Shown: positions 44,827-53,043, counted from the stretch's first letter. The stretch: DNA of 64,000 nt from Streptomyces cupreus (GCF_014257025.1 NZ_JACMSF010000016.1:1-64000), one strand, 5' to 3'. Numbers and translations are program-made. Notes: generated by a model not told the origin, from the sequence alone.

Positions 44827-45902
44827 TGCGAAGCAGCGGCAGCGGCAAGAGTGGCGGCACCGGCGGACGCGGTAACTACCGCGGTGCCGGCAACAACCGG
44901 GACCAGAAGCAGGGCGGCCAGGGCCGGCCCCGCAAGCCCCGCCCGGAGGAGCGCCGCTACGACGTCGGCCCCGGCGCCTCCCCGGACGGCCCGAAGTCCG
45001 GGCGCGGCGGAGCGGCGCGCGGTGGCGCCAAGGGCGGGCCGAAGAAGGCCCAGCCGCAGGGCGGGCGTACGGCACCGGCCCGCTCCCGCGAGTACGAGAC
45101 GCGTACCGAGGAGCGCAACCGCGACCGGTACGCGGGCAAGAAGGACATCAAGCTGCCCAAGACCTTCCCGGGCGCCGAGCAGGAGGGCGAGCGGCTGCAG
45201 AAGGTCCTCGCGCGCGCGGGCTACGGCTCCCGCCGGGCCTGCGAGGAGCTGATCGAGCAGGCGCGGGTCGAGGTCAACGGCGAGATCGTGCTGGAGCAGG
45301 GCAAGCGCGTCGACCCGGAGAAGGACGAGGTCAAGGTCGACGGCCTGACGGTCGCGACGCAGTCGTACCAGTTCTTCTCGCTGAACAAGCCCGCCGGTGT
45401 CGTCTCCACCATGGAGGACCCCGAGGGGCGCCAGTGCCTCGGTGACTACGTCACCAACCGGGAGACGCGGCTCTTCCACGTCGGGCGGCTCGACACCGAG
45501 ACCGAGGGCGTCATCCTGCTCACCAACCACGGCGAGCTCGCGCACCGGCTGACCCACCCCAAGTACGGCGTGAAGAAGACCTACCTCGCGGCCATCGTCG
45601 GCCCGATCCCGCGCGACCTGGGCAAGCGCCTGAAGGACGGCATCCAGCTGGACGACGGCTACGCGCGCGCGGACCACTTCCGGGTCGTCGAGCAGACCGG
45701 CAAGAACTACCTCGTCGAGGTCACCCTGCACGAGGGCCGCAAGCACATCGTGCGCCGGATGCTGGCCGAGGCGGGCTTCCCCGTCGAGAAGCTGGTGCGC
45801 ACCTCCTTCGGGCCGATCACGCTCGGCGACCAGAAGTCGGGCTGGCTGCGCCGCCTGTCGAACACCGAGGTCGGCATGCTGATGAAGGAAGTCGACCTGT
45901 AG
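44826..45902 (+). CDS. RsuA/RluB-family 16S/23S rRNA pseudouridine synthase
   Basis: This 358-aa enzyme has an N-terminal 120-residue basic Gly/Arg/Lys-rich extension (GGRGNYRGAGNNRDQKQGG), an S4 RNA-binding domain (GERLQKVLARAGYGSRRACEELIEQ), then the synthase core with catalytic Asp in HVGRLDTETEGVILLTNHGEL and the following YLAAIVGPIP. The long basic extension presumably aids rRNA binding and is far longer than in E. coli RsuA. The ATG at 44826 shares a base with the scpB stop (TGATG); a TTG one codon earlier is also possible. Which uridine it modifies is not determined by sequence. Confidence 0.9.
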   Translation: MRSSGSGKSGGTGGRGNYRGAGNNRDQKQGGQGRPRKPRPEERRYDVGPGASPDGPKSGRGGAARGGAKGGPKKAQPQGGRTAPARSREYETRTEERNRDRYAGKKDIKLPKTFPGAEQEGERLQKVLARAGYGSRRACEELIEQARVEVNGEIVLEQGKRVDPEKDEVKVDGLTVATQSYQFFSLNKPAGVVSTMEDPEGRQCLGDYVTNRETRLFHVGRLDTETEGVILLTNHGELAHRLTHPKYGVKKTYLAAIVGPIPRDLGKRLKDGIQLDDGYARADHFRVVEQTGKNYLVEVTLHEGRKHIVRRMLAEAGFPVEKLVRTSFGPITLGDQKSGWLRRLSNTEVGMLMKEVDL

Positions 45903-45969
45903 ACCGTCGGCACCGATGCCTTTTCGCTCTCTCGCCGGTCTGTACTCATGACCGGCGAGAGGAAGGGCC

Positions 45970-46929
45970 ATGGTGGCGACGACGGACCGCGAGGATTTCG
46001 TTCGGCTGACGGACCCGTACCGGCGGGAGCTGCTCGCGCACTGCTACCGGATGCTGGGCTCGGCCGACGAGGCCGAGGACCTGGTGCAGGAGACATATCT
46101 GCGGGCCTGGCGGTCCTACGACGGCTACGAGGGCCGCGCGTCCCTGCGGACCTGGCTGCACAGGATCGCCACCAACACGTGTCTGACGGCGCTGGAGGGC
46201 CGCGCGCGACGTCCGCTGCCAGCTGGGCTCGGTGAGCCCTCCCAGGCGCCTGAGGAGCCGCTGAGGGCCCCCGCGACGGACGTTCCCTGGCTCCAGCCGC
46301 TGCCCGACTCGCTCGTCGACCCGGCGTCGGTCGTGGCCGCCCGGGGCAGTCTGCGGCTCGCGCTGGTCGCCGCGCTCCAGCATCTGCCCGCACGCCAGCG
46401 CGCGGTGCTCATCCTGCGGGACGTGCTGGCCTGGCGGGCGCCGGAGGTCGCCTCGCTGCTCGGGACCTCGACGGCGGCCGTGAAGAGCAGCCTGCAACGC
46501 GCGCGTGCCCGGCTGGACGAGGTGGCGCCCGAGGAGGACCTCGTGACGGAGCCGTCCGGCGCCGCCGACCGCGAGGTGCTCGACCGGTATGTGGCCGCCT
46601 TCGAGAACGCCGACATGGACGCCCTGCTGGCCCTGTTGCGGGACGGCGTGGAGCTGGAGATGCCGCCGTACCTGGAGTGGTTCCGCGGCGCCAAGGAGGT
46701 GCACCGCTTCCTGGTGGCGCGCGTGCACGAGAAGGGCACCCTGCGGATGCTGCCCACGCGCGCGAACGGGCAGCCGGCGGTCGCGATGTACGTGCGCGGG
46801 GCGGACGGCGTACTGCGGGCGCACTCCTTGCAGGTGCTCACCGTCGAGGAGGGCGCGGTCGGCCGTATCACCGCCTTCCTGGACAGCGACGTGTTCGGCC
46901 GGTTCGGGCTGCCCGGGGTGCTGGGATGA
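45970..46929 (+). CDS. ECF sigma factor with C-terminal SnoaL-like domain
   Basis: This 319-aa ECF sigma factor starts at ATG 45970 after GAGAGGAAGG. Region 2 is PYRRELLAHCYRMLGSADEAEDLVQETYLRAWRSYDGYEGRASLRTWLHRIATN; region 4 is HLPARQRAVLILRDVLAWRAPEVASLLGTSTAAVKSSLQRARARL. Residues about 195-319 form a SnoaL-like domain (DRYVAAFENADMDALLALL ... YLEWFRGAKEVHRFL), as in SigX5/SigG-type sigma factors, where it regulates activity in place of an anti-sigma factor. The stop overlaps the ATG of the TIGR03086-type gene. The inducing signal is unknown. Confidence 0.9.
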   Translation: MVATTDREDFVRLTDPYRRELLAHCYRMLGSADEAEDLVQETYLRAWRSYDGYEGRASLRTWLHRIATNTCLTALEGRARRPLPAGLGEPSQAPEEPLRAPATDVPWLQPLPDSLVDPASVVAARGSLRLALVAALQHLPARQRAVLILRDVLAWRAPEVASLLGTSTAAVKSSLQRARARLDEVAPEEDLVTEPSGAADREVLDRYVAAFENADMDALLALLRDGVELEMPPYLEWFRGAKEVHRFLVARVHEKGTLRMLPTRANGQPAVAMYVRGADGVLRAHSLQVLTVEEGAVGRITAFLDSDVFGRFGLPGVLG

Positions 46930-47471
46930 ACCCCGGGGAGCTGCTGGAGCGGTCGCTCGCCTACGCCCTGGGGAGCGTGGCCGGGGTGCCGGCGGACAGC
47001 CTCGCGCGGGGCACGCCGTGCGCCGAGTGGGACCTGGCGGAACTGCTCGGGCATCTGGACGACTCCCTGGACGCGCTGTACGAGGGGCTGACCGGCGGGC
47101 GGATCGGCCTGGTCCCGAGGGACGACCGCGCGTGCCGCTTCCGTACGCGCGCGTGCGCGGTGCTGGGTGCGTGGGCCGCGGGGCCGCCGGACCGGGTGCG
47201 CGTCGGTGAACGGCCGCTGGACGTACGGGTGCTGGCCGCCGTGGGCGCCGTCGAGATCGCCGTGCACGGCTGGGACGTGGCCCAGGCCAGCGGACGGCCC
47301 CGGCCCGTCCCGGCCGCCCTCGCCGCCGAGCTGCTGCCGGTCGCGCGGTGCGTGGTGGTGGGGGAGGACCGGGGGGTGCGGTTCGCCGCGCCGCTCGCCG
47401 TGCCGGAGGGCGCGCGGCCGGACGCCCGGCTGCTGGCATTCCTCGGGCGGCGCGATTCCTTTCCGGGGTGA
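46926..47471 (+). CDS. TIGR03086-family (DinB/maleylpyruvate isomerase-like) protein
   Basis: This 181-aa four-helix protein starts MNPGELLERSLAYALGSVAGVPADSL and contains CAEWDLAELLGHLDDSLDALYEGL and VEIAVHGWDVAQASG; the His residues in GHLDD and VHGWD are typical metal ligands of the DinB/MDMPI fold. Many relatives use mycothiol. The ATG overlaps the sigma factor stop (ATGA), so the two are coupled; it could be a sigma-controlled detoxifying enzyme or a regulator of the sigma factor. Confidence 0.8.
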   Translation: MNPGELLERSLAYALGSVAGVPADSLARGTPCAEWDLAELLGHLDDSLDALYEGLTGGRIGLVPRDDRACRFRTRACAVLGAWAAGPPDRVRVGERPLDVRVLAAVGAVEIAVHGWDVAQASGRPRPVPAALAAELLPVARCVVVGEDRGVRFAAPLAVPEGARPDARLLAFLGRRDSFPG

Positions 47472-47480
47472 GCCGGGTCT

Positions 47481-47516
47481 GCCTTCCGTGAGTGACCTCA
47501 AGAACTCACGGAAGGC
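47481..47516 (+). promoter_or_regulatory. Perfect 13-bp inverted repeat spanning the MFS gene RBS
   Basis: GCCTTCCGTGAGT (47481-47493) and ACTCACGGAAGGC (47504-47516) flank a 10-base spacer. The right arm contains GGAAGG, the best Shine-Dalgarno for the ATG at 47523. As RNA it would sequester the RBS; as DNA it has the length and symmetry of a TetR/MarR-type operator. No T-run follows, so terminator function for the upstream gene is less likely. Confidence 0.7.
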
Positions 47517-47522
47517 ACGGAA

Positions 47523-48935
47523 ATGACCGAGACCCTCAAGGCCCCCCTGAGTACCTCGCTCCCCGACAGGGCGTCACCACCGCGCGCGTGGACGGTGATC
47601 CTCGCCGGGCTCGGCGCGCTGCTGTGCTCCCTCGACGTGGTCGTCGTCGCCACCGCGCTGCCCGCCCTGCGCGCCGACTTCGGGGCGAGCCTGTCCGAGC
47701 TGGAATGGACGATCAACGCCTACAACCTGGCCTTCGCCTGTCTCACCCTGACCGGCGCCGCACTCGGCGACCGGTTCGGACGGCGGCGCATGTACGTCGT
47801 CGGGCTTGCCGTGTTCACCCTCGCCTCCGCCGCCGCGGCCCTCGCGGGCAGCTCGGGCCAGCTCATCGGTGCGCGCCTGGTGCAGGGCGCCGGGGCCGCC
47901 GTACTGCTGCCGCTCACCCTGACCCTCATCAGCGAGGCCTTCCCGGCGGAGAAGCGGGGCGTGGCGATCGGGGTGTGGGGCGGGGTGACCGGACTCGGTG
48001 TGGCGGCCGGGCCGGTGCTGGGCGGGGCCGTGACCGAGGGCCTCTCCTGGCAGTGGATCTTCTGGCTGAACGTGCCGATCGGGCTCGCGATGCTGCCCTT
48101 CGCCGCCAGGAAACTCCACGAGAGCTACGGGACACGGCCCCAACTCGACATCGTCGGTCTGGTGTTGGCGGCCATCGGGCTCACCGGGCTCGCCTGGGCG
48201 CCGGTGCGGGCGCCGGAGGTGGGCTGGGGGAGCGCCGAGGTGCTGACCGCGCTGGCCGTCGGGATCGTCTTCACGGCCGCCTTCCTGGACTGGGAGCGCC
48301 GGGGCGCCCGGCATCCGATGCTCCCGCTCGGGCACTTCCGCAGGCGTGGCTTCTCCACCGCCAACGCGGCGGCCTTCCTGCTCTTCGCCTCCCTGCTCGG
48401 CTCGCTCTTCATGATCACGCAGCTGTTCCAGTTCGGGCTCGGCTACTCGCCCCTGGAGGCGGGCCTGCGGATCCTCGTCTGGAACGCGATGCCGCTCCTG
48501 GTCGCGCCGATCGCGGGCGCGCTCGCGGACCGGTACGGCACCCGGCCGTTCATGCTCGGCGGCCTCGCCCTCCAGGGCCTGGGCCTCGGCCTGCTGGCCT
48601 GGCAGGTCGAACCCGGCGTCGGCTACGGCAGCCTCGTCGTCCCGCTGATCATCGCAGGCATCGGCATCTCCATGGTGTTCCCGAGCGTCGCCAACGCCGT
48701 GACCTCCTCGGTGCCGTTGACCGAGGCGGGCGTCGCGGCCGGCGTCAACAACGCCCTGCGCGAACTCGGCGGCGTCTTCGGCGTCGCGGCCGCCGCGGCG
48801 GTCTTCACGACCTACGGCGGGTACGCCTCCCCGGCCGACTTCCTGGACGGGGCCGCGCCCGCGCTGTGGGTCTCGGCGGGGCTCGCGGCGGTGGGGGCCG
48901 CGGTGTCGGTACTGGCGCCCTCGCGTCGGGCCTAG
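47523..48935 (+). CDS. MFS drug-efflux transporter, DHA2 (14-TM) type
   Basis: The 470-aa protein has 14 hydrophobic segments. TM1 is VILAGLGALLCSLDVVVVATALPAL, the DHA2 motif D1-like start; motif A follows TM2 as LGDRFGRRRMYVVGL; motif C is GVTGLGVAAGPVLGGAVTE in TM5. Proton-driven multidrug efflux is likely, with unknown substrates. It begins six bases after the inverted repeat. It has no adjacent TetR regulator gene. Confidence 0.92.
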   Translation: MTETLKAPLSTSLPDRASPPRAWTVILAGLGALLCSLDVVVVATALPALRADFGASLSELEWTINAYNLAFACLTLTGAALGDRFGRRRMYVVGLAVFTLASAAAALAGSSGQLIGARLVQGAGAAVLLPLTLTLISEAFPAEKRGVAIGVWGGVTGLGVAAGPVLGGAVTEGLSWQWIFWLNVPIGLAMLPFAARKLHESYGTRPQLDIVGLVLAAIGLTGLAWAPVRAPEVGWGSAEVLTALAVGIVFTAAFLDWERRGARHPMLPLGHFRRRGFSTANAAAFLLFASLLGSLFMITQLFQFGLGYSPLEAGLRILVWNAMPLLVAPIAGALADRYGTRPFMLGGLALQGLGLGLLAWQVEPGVGYGSLVVPLIIAGIGISMVFPSVANAVTSSVPLTEAGVAAGVNNALRELGGVFGVAAAAAVFTTYGGYASPADFLDGAAPALWVSAGLAAVGAAVSVLAPSRRA

Positions 48936-48965
48936 CCAGGGGTTGTCACTTCACGTCCGCCTCTT

Positions 48966-48988
48966 TATAGTCGTACTGACCATTAAGG
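48966..48988 (+). promoter_or_regulatory. Imperfect palindrome before the NrtR-like gene
   Basis: TATAGTC, five bases, then GACCATTA are arranged as an imperfect inverted repeat (7 of 9 paired positions in TTTATAGTC/GACCATTAA), overlapping AAGGAGG of the GTG start at 48997. The A/T-rich arms and location suit an autoregulatory NrtR operator; I know no exact consensus for this lineage. Confidence 0.5.
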
Positions 48989-48996
48989 AGGCGGAT

Positions 48997-49713
48997 GTGG
49001 AGTACGACAAGCACGCCTACGAACCCTTCGCCGTGACCGTCGACCTGGCCGTCCTCACGCTCCGGGCCGGTGCCCTGCATGTGCTGCTCGTCGAGCGGGG
49101 GCAGGAGCCGTACGCCGGGAGCTGGGCGTTGCCCGGTGGCTTCGTGCAGCCGGACGAGTCCGCCGAGACGGCGGCCCGGCGTGAACTCGCCGAGGAGACC
49201 GCCCTGTCGGACGTCTCCGGGCTGCACCTGGAACAGCTGCGGACCTACAGCGAGCCCGACCGCGACCCCCGGATGCGGGTCGTCTCCGTCGCCTTCGCCG
49301 CCCTCCTTCCCGACGCGCCCGAGGTGCACGGCGGCAGCGACGCGGCCCAGGCGCGCTGGGTGCCGTACGACGAGGCCGGGCCGCTCGCCTTCGACCACGA
49401 CCGGATCCTGGCCGACGCGCATGAACGCGTCGGCGCCAAGCTGGAGTACACCTGCCTGGCCACCGCCTTCTGCCCGCCAGAGTTCACCCTCGGCGAGCTC
49501 CAGCAGGTCTACGAGGCCGTGTGGGGCACCGCCCTCGACCGGCCCAACTTCCGGCGCAAGGTGCTCGCCACGCCGGGCTTCGTCGAGCCCGTTCCCGGAG
49601 CCTCCCGACTCACCGGCGGCCGCGGCAAACCGGCCGCGCTGTACCGCGCGGGCGCTGCCACCGCCCTCCACCCTCCGCTGCTCCGGCCGACCCCGGAAGG
49701 ACACTCCGCATGA
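48997..49713 (+). CDS. NrtR-like transcriptional regulator (NUDIX plus winged helix)
   Basis: The 238-aa protein starts at GTG 48997 with AAGGAGG five bases upstream. The N-terminal NUDIX domain has GGFVQPDESAETAARRELAEET, in which the box is close to consensus but ends ETAL instead of ETGL; NrtR regulators often have a non-catalytic NUDIX fold. The C-terminal winged helix is FTLGELQQVYEAVWGTALDRPNFRRKVLATPGFVE. NrtR proteins sense ADP-ribose or related metabolites and repress NAD genes. Its stop overlaps the ATG of the ADP-ribosylglycohydrolase gene (ATGA), fitting ADP-ribose metabolism as target. Confidence 0.87.
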   Translation: MEYDKHAYEPFAVTVDLAVLTLRAGALHVLLVERGQEPYAGSWALPGGFVQPDESAETAARRELAEETALSDVSGLHLEQLRTYSEPDRDPRMRVVSVAFAALLPDAPEVHGGSDAAQARWVPYDEAGPLAFDHDRILADAHERVGAKLEYTCLATAFCPPEFTLGELQQVYEAVWGTALDRPNFRRKVLATPGFVEPVPGASRLTGGRGKPAALYRAGAATALHPPLLRPTPEGHSA

Positions 49714-50717
49714 CGAAGCGCGCCGCCACTGGATCCCTGCTGGGCCTCGCCCTCGGGGACGCGCTCGGCTTCCCGACCGAGTTCAACGATGTGCCGTCGA
49801 TCCTCGCCAAGTGCGGACCGTGGCGGGAGATGGAACTGCCGACGCCGGCGATCGTCAGCGACGACACCCAGATGACGCTGGCGCTGGGCAAGGGGCTGCG
49901 GACGGCCATGGACCGGGGTGTGCTCGCGCCCAAGCGGCTGGAGCGGCCGGTACGGGAGGAGTTCGTCGACTGGTACCAGTCGCCGGAGAACAACCGCGCA
50001 CCGGGCCGGACCTGCCTCGTCGCCTGCAACCTTCTGAAGACCGAGGGACGCCTCTGGCAGGACGCCAGCCAGATCGACTCCAAGGGCTGCGGCGCCAACA
50101 TGCGCGTCGCCCCGATCGGGCTCGCGCCAGGGCTGAGCAACGAACAGCGCGCGGGCGCCGCCCAGTTGCAGTCCGCGCTCACCCACGGCCACCCCACGGC
50201 CCTCGCCGCCTCCGACCTCACCGCGCACGCCGTACGGCTGCTCGCACAGGGCGCCGAACCGACCGGACTCGTCGGCCTGCTGCGGTCGTACGCCTACGAG
50301 AACCGCTCCCGCTACCACCACACCTGGCTCGGCGATCTGTGGACCCGCAGCCAGGACCCGACCCCCGAGCACTTCATCGCGCGCGGCTGGGACGAGTGCC
50401 TGGGGGTGCTGGAGCGGCTGCAGGAGGCCGTGCGGGCGGGCTCGGCCGAGACCGACCCCTGCCTGGCCACCGGCGCAGGGTGGATCGCGGAGGAGGCGCT
50501 GGCGACCGGTCTGCTGTGCTTCCTGCTCTTCGTCGACGAGCCCGTGACGGCCCTCAGGCGGGCCGCCTGCTCCTCCGGCGACTCGGACTCCATCGCTTGC
50601 CTGACCGGCGCCTTCGCGGGGGCGTACCTGGGGGCCGATGCTTGGCCCCGCGCGTGGGCGGACCGGATCGAGTACCGGGGTGATCTGCTCACCCTCGGCG
50701 CGCTCTGGGACGCTTAG
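49710..50717 (+). CDS. ADP-ribosylglycohydrolase (DraG family)
   Basis: This 335-aa enzyme starts MTKRAATGSLLGLALGDALGFPTEF. It carries the first dinuclear metal motif SDDTQMTLALG (Ser50-Asp51-Asp52-Thr53) and the second at SSGDSDSIACLTGAFAGAYLGA, characteristic of the DraG/ARH family. It would remove ADP-ribose from arginine or other residues, or hydrolyse free ADP-ribosyl adducts. Translation is coupled to the NrtR-like regulator through an ATGA overlap, so enzyme and ADP-ribose-responsive regulator form one unit. The modified target is unknown. Confidence 0.9.
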   Translation: MTKRAATGSLLGLALGDALGFPTEFNDVPSILAKCGPWREMELPTPAIVSDDTQMTLALGKGLRTAMDRGVLAPKRLERPVREEFVDWYQSPENNRAPGRTCLVACNLLKTEGRLWQDASQIDSKGCGANMRVAPIGLAPGLSNEQRAGAAQLQSALTHGHPTALAASDLTAHAVRLLAQGAEPTGLVGLLRSYAYENRSRYHHTWLGDLWTRSQDPTPEHFIARGWDECLGVLERLQEAVRAGSAETDPCLATGAGWIAEEALATGLLCFLLFVDEPVTALRRAACSSGDSDSIACLTGAFAGAYLGADAWPRAWADRIEYRGDLLTLGALWDA

Positions 50718-50720
50718 CGG

Positions 50721-51358
50721 ATGACCGCCCTGGACATCGACCTCGCGACCGTCTCCGGCGCCCATCTGTACGGCTTTCCGTCCCGCGACTGGGACGTGGA
50801 CCTGCGCGGTGTGCACCTGCGCAAGTTCGTCCGGCTGATGCTTCGGCGCAACGGCTATGCCCTGGAGCAGCTGCTCTCCCCGCTCGTCGTGCACACCACT
50901 GACGCGCACCGCGAGTTGGCCACGCTCGCCCCCGGCGTCGTCACCGGCCACCACGCCCACCACTACCGGGCCCGCCGCGGAGCGGCTGATGTCAACGTGC
51001 CATCACCCAGTGGCGGCTGTTCACCAAGACCAACGAACTCAAGCCGCTGCTCTACACCTTCCGGGCCCTGCTCACCGGCATCCACCTGATGCGCACCGGT
51101 GAGGTGCAGGCCCATCTGCCCACGCTGCTCGGGGAGGTGGCCGAGGCGCCCGGCTGTCTGCCCGAGCTGATCGCGGCGAAGGCGAAGGCGGAGCGGGAGC
51201 ACGGGGCGGCCGAGGTCGACCACGCGCGCGTGGAGGCCGACGTCGAGCGGCTACACGTACTGCTGGACGAGGCGCAGTCGGCGTCAGCCCTGCCCGACGC
51301 GGCGACCGCCCACGACGCCCTGCACGACCTCGTCGTACGCATACGGCTGGAGGGCTGA
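50721..51358 (+). pseudogene. Frameshifted nucleotidyltransferase-like gene
   Basis: The first frame (from ATG 50721) encodes MTALDIDLATVSGAHLYGFPSRDWDVDLRGVHL and then, apparently after an internal deletion, RKFVRLMLRRNGYALEQLLSPLVVHTT ... ATGHHAHHYR-type sequence up to about 50975. The continuation ITQWRLFTKTNELKPLLYTFRALLTGIHLMRTGEVQAHLPTLL is in another frame from about 51002 and runs to 51358. Together they read as one minimal-nucleotidyltransferase-family protein with a frameshift between 50975 and 51002 and a missing segment after the GxxxYG...DVD motif. It starts three bases after the ADP-ribosylglycohydrolase stop and its 3' end overlaps the intact related gene on the other strand. 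Confidence 0.75.
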
Positions 51359-52027
51359 GGTACGGCGGACGCGGACGAGGAAGTCCTCCACGCGCCGCCG
51401 GTCCGGCTCGGCGGGAAGCGGGCTGCGCTCGGTGGCCCGCTCCGCCTCCTCCGCCAGCCGGGTCATCCACGACTCGACCTCCGGCCATGGGACCTCGCCC
51501 CGCTTCACCGCGAGGAGCGGTGCGCGCCGGTCGCCGACGTCGATGGAGAGCTCGCCGGTGCGCAGCAGGTCACGGACGCTCATCAGCAGGCGCAGCAGAT
51601 GCATCGCGTGCTTCCAGCGTGGGGCGCCGTGGTTGCGGACGTCCGCCTCCAGCTTCTTGCGCTGGCCGACGGCGTACCGCACGAACGTGACGTGGGCCTG
51701 GCGGGACAGGAACGCCCCGCGCAGGTCGAGCAGCTCGCGGCCCGTGTCGTCGGCGTACTCGACGAGCGGGGAGTGCAGACACTCCAGGATGTTGGGGTTC
51801 GCGCGCAGTGCCAGCTCGCAGAAGCGCTCCAGCTCCCAGCTGAACTGCTCCTCGGCCGGGCCCTCGACATGCGTCGGCGGCTTGTCGAAGTGCCAGAAGA
51901 GCGGAGTGGGGGCGAGGAACACGCCCCGCCGGTCGGTGTCGCTGCCGTCCGTCGCCAGACCGAAGGCGCGCGAACCCATCACACAGGCGTAGATCGTGTG
52001 GTCGCGTACCAGGGCCTCGGGGTGCAT
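51284..52027 (-). CDS. Nucleotidyltransferase superfamily protein
   Basis: The 247-aa protein starts MHPEALVRDHTIYACVMGSRAFGLATDGSDTDRRGVFLAPTPLFW, where MGSRAFGLATDGSDTDRRG is the DNA polymerase beta-like GS...DxD catalytic motif. A helical C-terminal part (FCELALRANPNILECLHSP, AVGQRKKLEADVRNHGAPRWKHAMHLLRLL) follows, like proteins annotated as nucleotidyltransferases in RNA-repair contexts. The substrate is unknown. The decayed gene at 50721-51358 is of the same broad family and faces it, overlapping 75 bp at the 3' ends. Confidence 0.82.
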   Translation of the reverse strand: MHPEALVRDHTIYACVMGSRAFGLATDGSDTDRRGVFLAPTPLFWHFDKPPTHVEGPAEEQFSWELERFCELALRANPNILECLHSPLVEYADDTGRELLDLRGAFLSRQAHVTFVRYAVGQRKKLEADVRNHGAPRWKHAMHLLRLLMSVRDLLRTGELSIDVGDRRAPLLAVKRGEVPWPEVESWMTRLAEEAERATERSPLPAEPDRRRVEDFLVRVRRTSALQPYAYDEVVQGVVGGRRVGQG

Positions 52028-52049
52028 GACCCGGAGCGTACGCGGCGGC

Positions 52050-52469
52050 TCACGCCAGGCGGATCGAATTTCCCTCCACCGTGATCTCCTTCTCGGGCAG
52101 CGGCCGCGTCGCCGGCGGGCGGGCCACCGAACCGTCCGTGATGTTGAACCTGCTGCCGTGGCAGGTGCAGTTGATCGTGCCGTCCGAGACGGTGGCGACC
52201 GTGCACTGCTGATGGGTGCAGGTGCTGGAGAAGGCCTTGAACTCGCCGTCCTCCGGCTGGGTCACCACGACCTGCTCGTCCTTGAAGATCTTGCCGCCGC
52301 CGACCGGGATGTCGTCCGTCGTGGTCAGTTCCTCGCCGTCGGCGGTCTCCGTGGTCCCGGCGGTCTGTTCGGTGGAGGTGGAGCCGTCGCCGTTGTCGCC
52401 ACAGCCCGCGACGAGTGCCGCCGCGCCCGTGGCGAGAAGGATCGTGCGCCGGTTCGGACGGATGGTCAT
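52050..52469 (-). CDS. Rieske [2Fe-2S] lipoprotein, probably Tat-exported
   Basis: This 139-aa protein has twin arginines Arg7-Arg8 in NRRTILLATG, a hydrophobic stretch and a lipobox LVAGC with Cys23, so it is predicted to be exported folded and lipid-anchored outside the cell membrane. A Thr/Glu-rich linker follows. The Rieske boxes are CTHQQC (Cys84, His86, Cys89) and CTCHGSRF (Cys101, Cys103, His104); cluster ligands are Cys84, His86, Cys101 and His104, with Cys89-Cys103 as disulfide. It is a stand-alone Rieske protein with unknown partner. Confidence 0.92.
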   Translation of the reverse strand: MTIRPNRRTILLATGAAALVAGCGDNGDGSTSTEQTAGTTETADGEELTTTDDIPVGGGKIFKDEQVVVTQPEDGEFKAFSSTCTHQQCTVATVSDGTINCTCHGSRFNITDGSVARPPATRPLPEKEITVEGNSIRLA

Positions 52470-52680
52470 GTCGTCACTCCGTGTGTGTGGAAGAACCAGG
52501 GGCGGAGGTCAGTCAGACCAGCAATCCTGGCACTGAAAGCACCGAAGGTTAAGCAACCCGGGAGGGAGTGCCGTAAAACGCCCCCATCTCAGCGGGCGGG
52601 CGTCGCGCACCGGTCCGGCGGGCGCTGACTAGGCTGGATGTGCACAGAGTCGATCCGTACAGCAGCAAGGGAGCCAAGCC

Positions 52681-53043
52681 GTGGCGGTACGAGCGGTCCG
52701 GGGCGCCGTCCAACTCGATGTGGACGAGGCCGGCCACATGGACGAGCGGGTCGGAGCCCTGCTCACCGCCGTCCTGGAGCGCAACGGCCTGACCACGGAC
52801 GACCTGATCAGCATCTGGTTCACGGCCACGCCCGATCTGCACAGCGACTTCCCCGCGGCCGCCGCCCGCAAGCTCGGCATCGTCGACGTGCCCCTGATCT
52901 GCGCGCAGGAGCTGGACATCGAGGGCGCCATGCCCCGTGTGGTCCGGGTCCTCGCACACATCGAGTCCGACCTGCCCCGGGCCGAGGTAGCCCATGTCTA
53001 CCTCGGCGCCGCGGCCGCCCTGCGCAAGGACATCGCCCAGTGA
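52681..53043 (+). CDS. aroH: Chorismate mutase, AroH class
   Basis: This 120-aa protein starts at GTG 52681 with AAGGGAGCC upstream. Sequence VAVRAVRGAVQLDVDEAGHMDERVGALLTAVLERNGL, SIWFTATPDLHSDFPAAAARKLG and LICAQELDIEGAMPRVVRVLAHIES matches the monofunctional AroH trimer of Bacillus type, with active-site Arg7-equivalent, Glu and Arg residues in these segments. It converts chorismate to prephenate, and its stop overlaps the start of prephenate dehydrogenase (GTGA), so substrate and next enzyme are co-produced. Confidence 0.93.
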   Translation: MAVRAVRGAVQLDVDEAGHMDERVGALLTAVLERNGLTTDDLISIWFTATPDLHSDFPAAAARKLGIVDVPLICAQELDIEGAMPRVVRVLAHIESDLPRAEVAHVYLGAAAALRKDIAQ

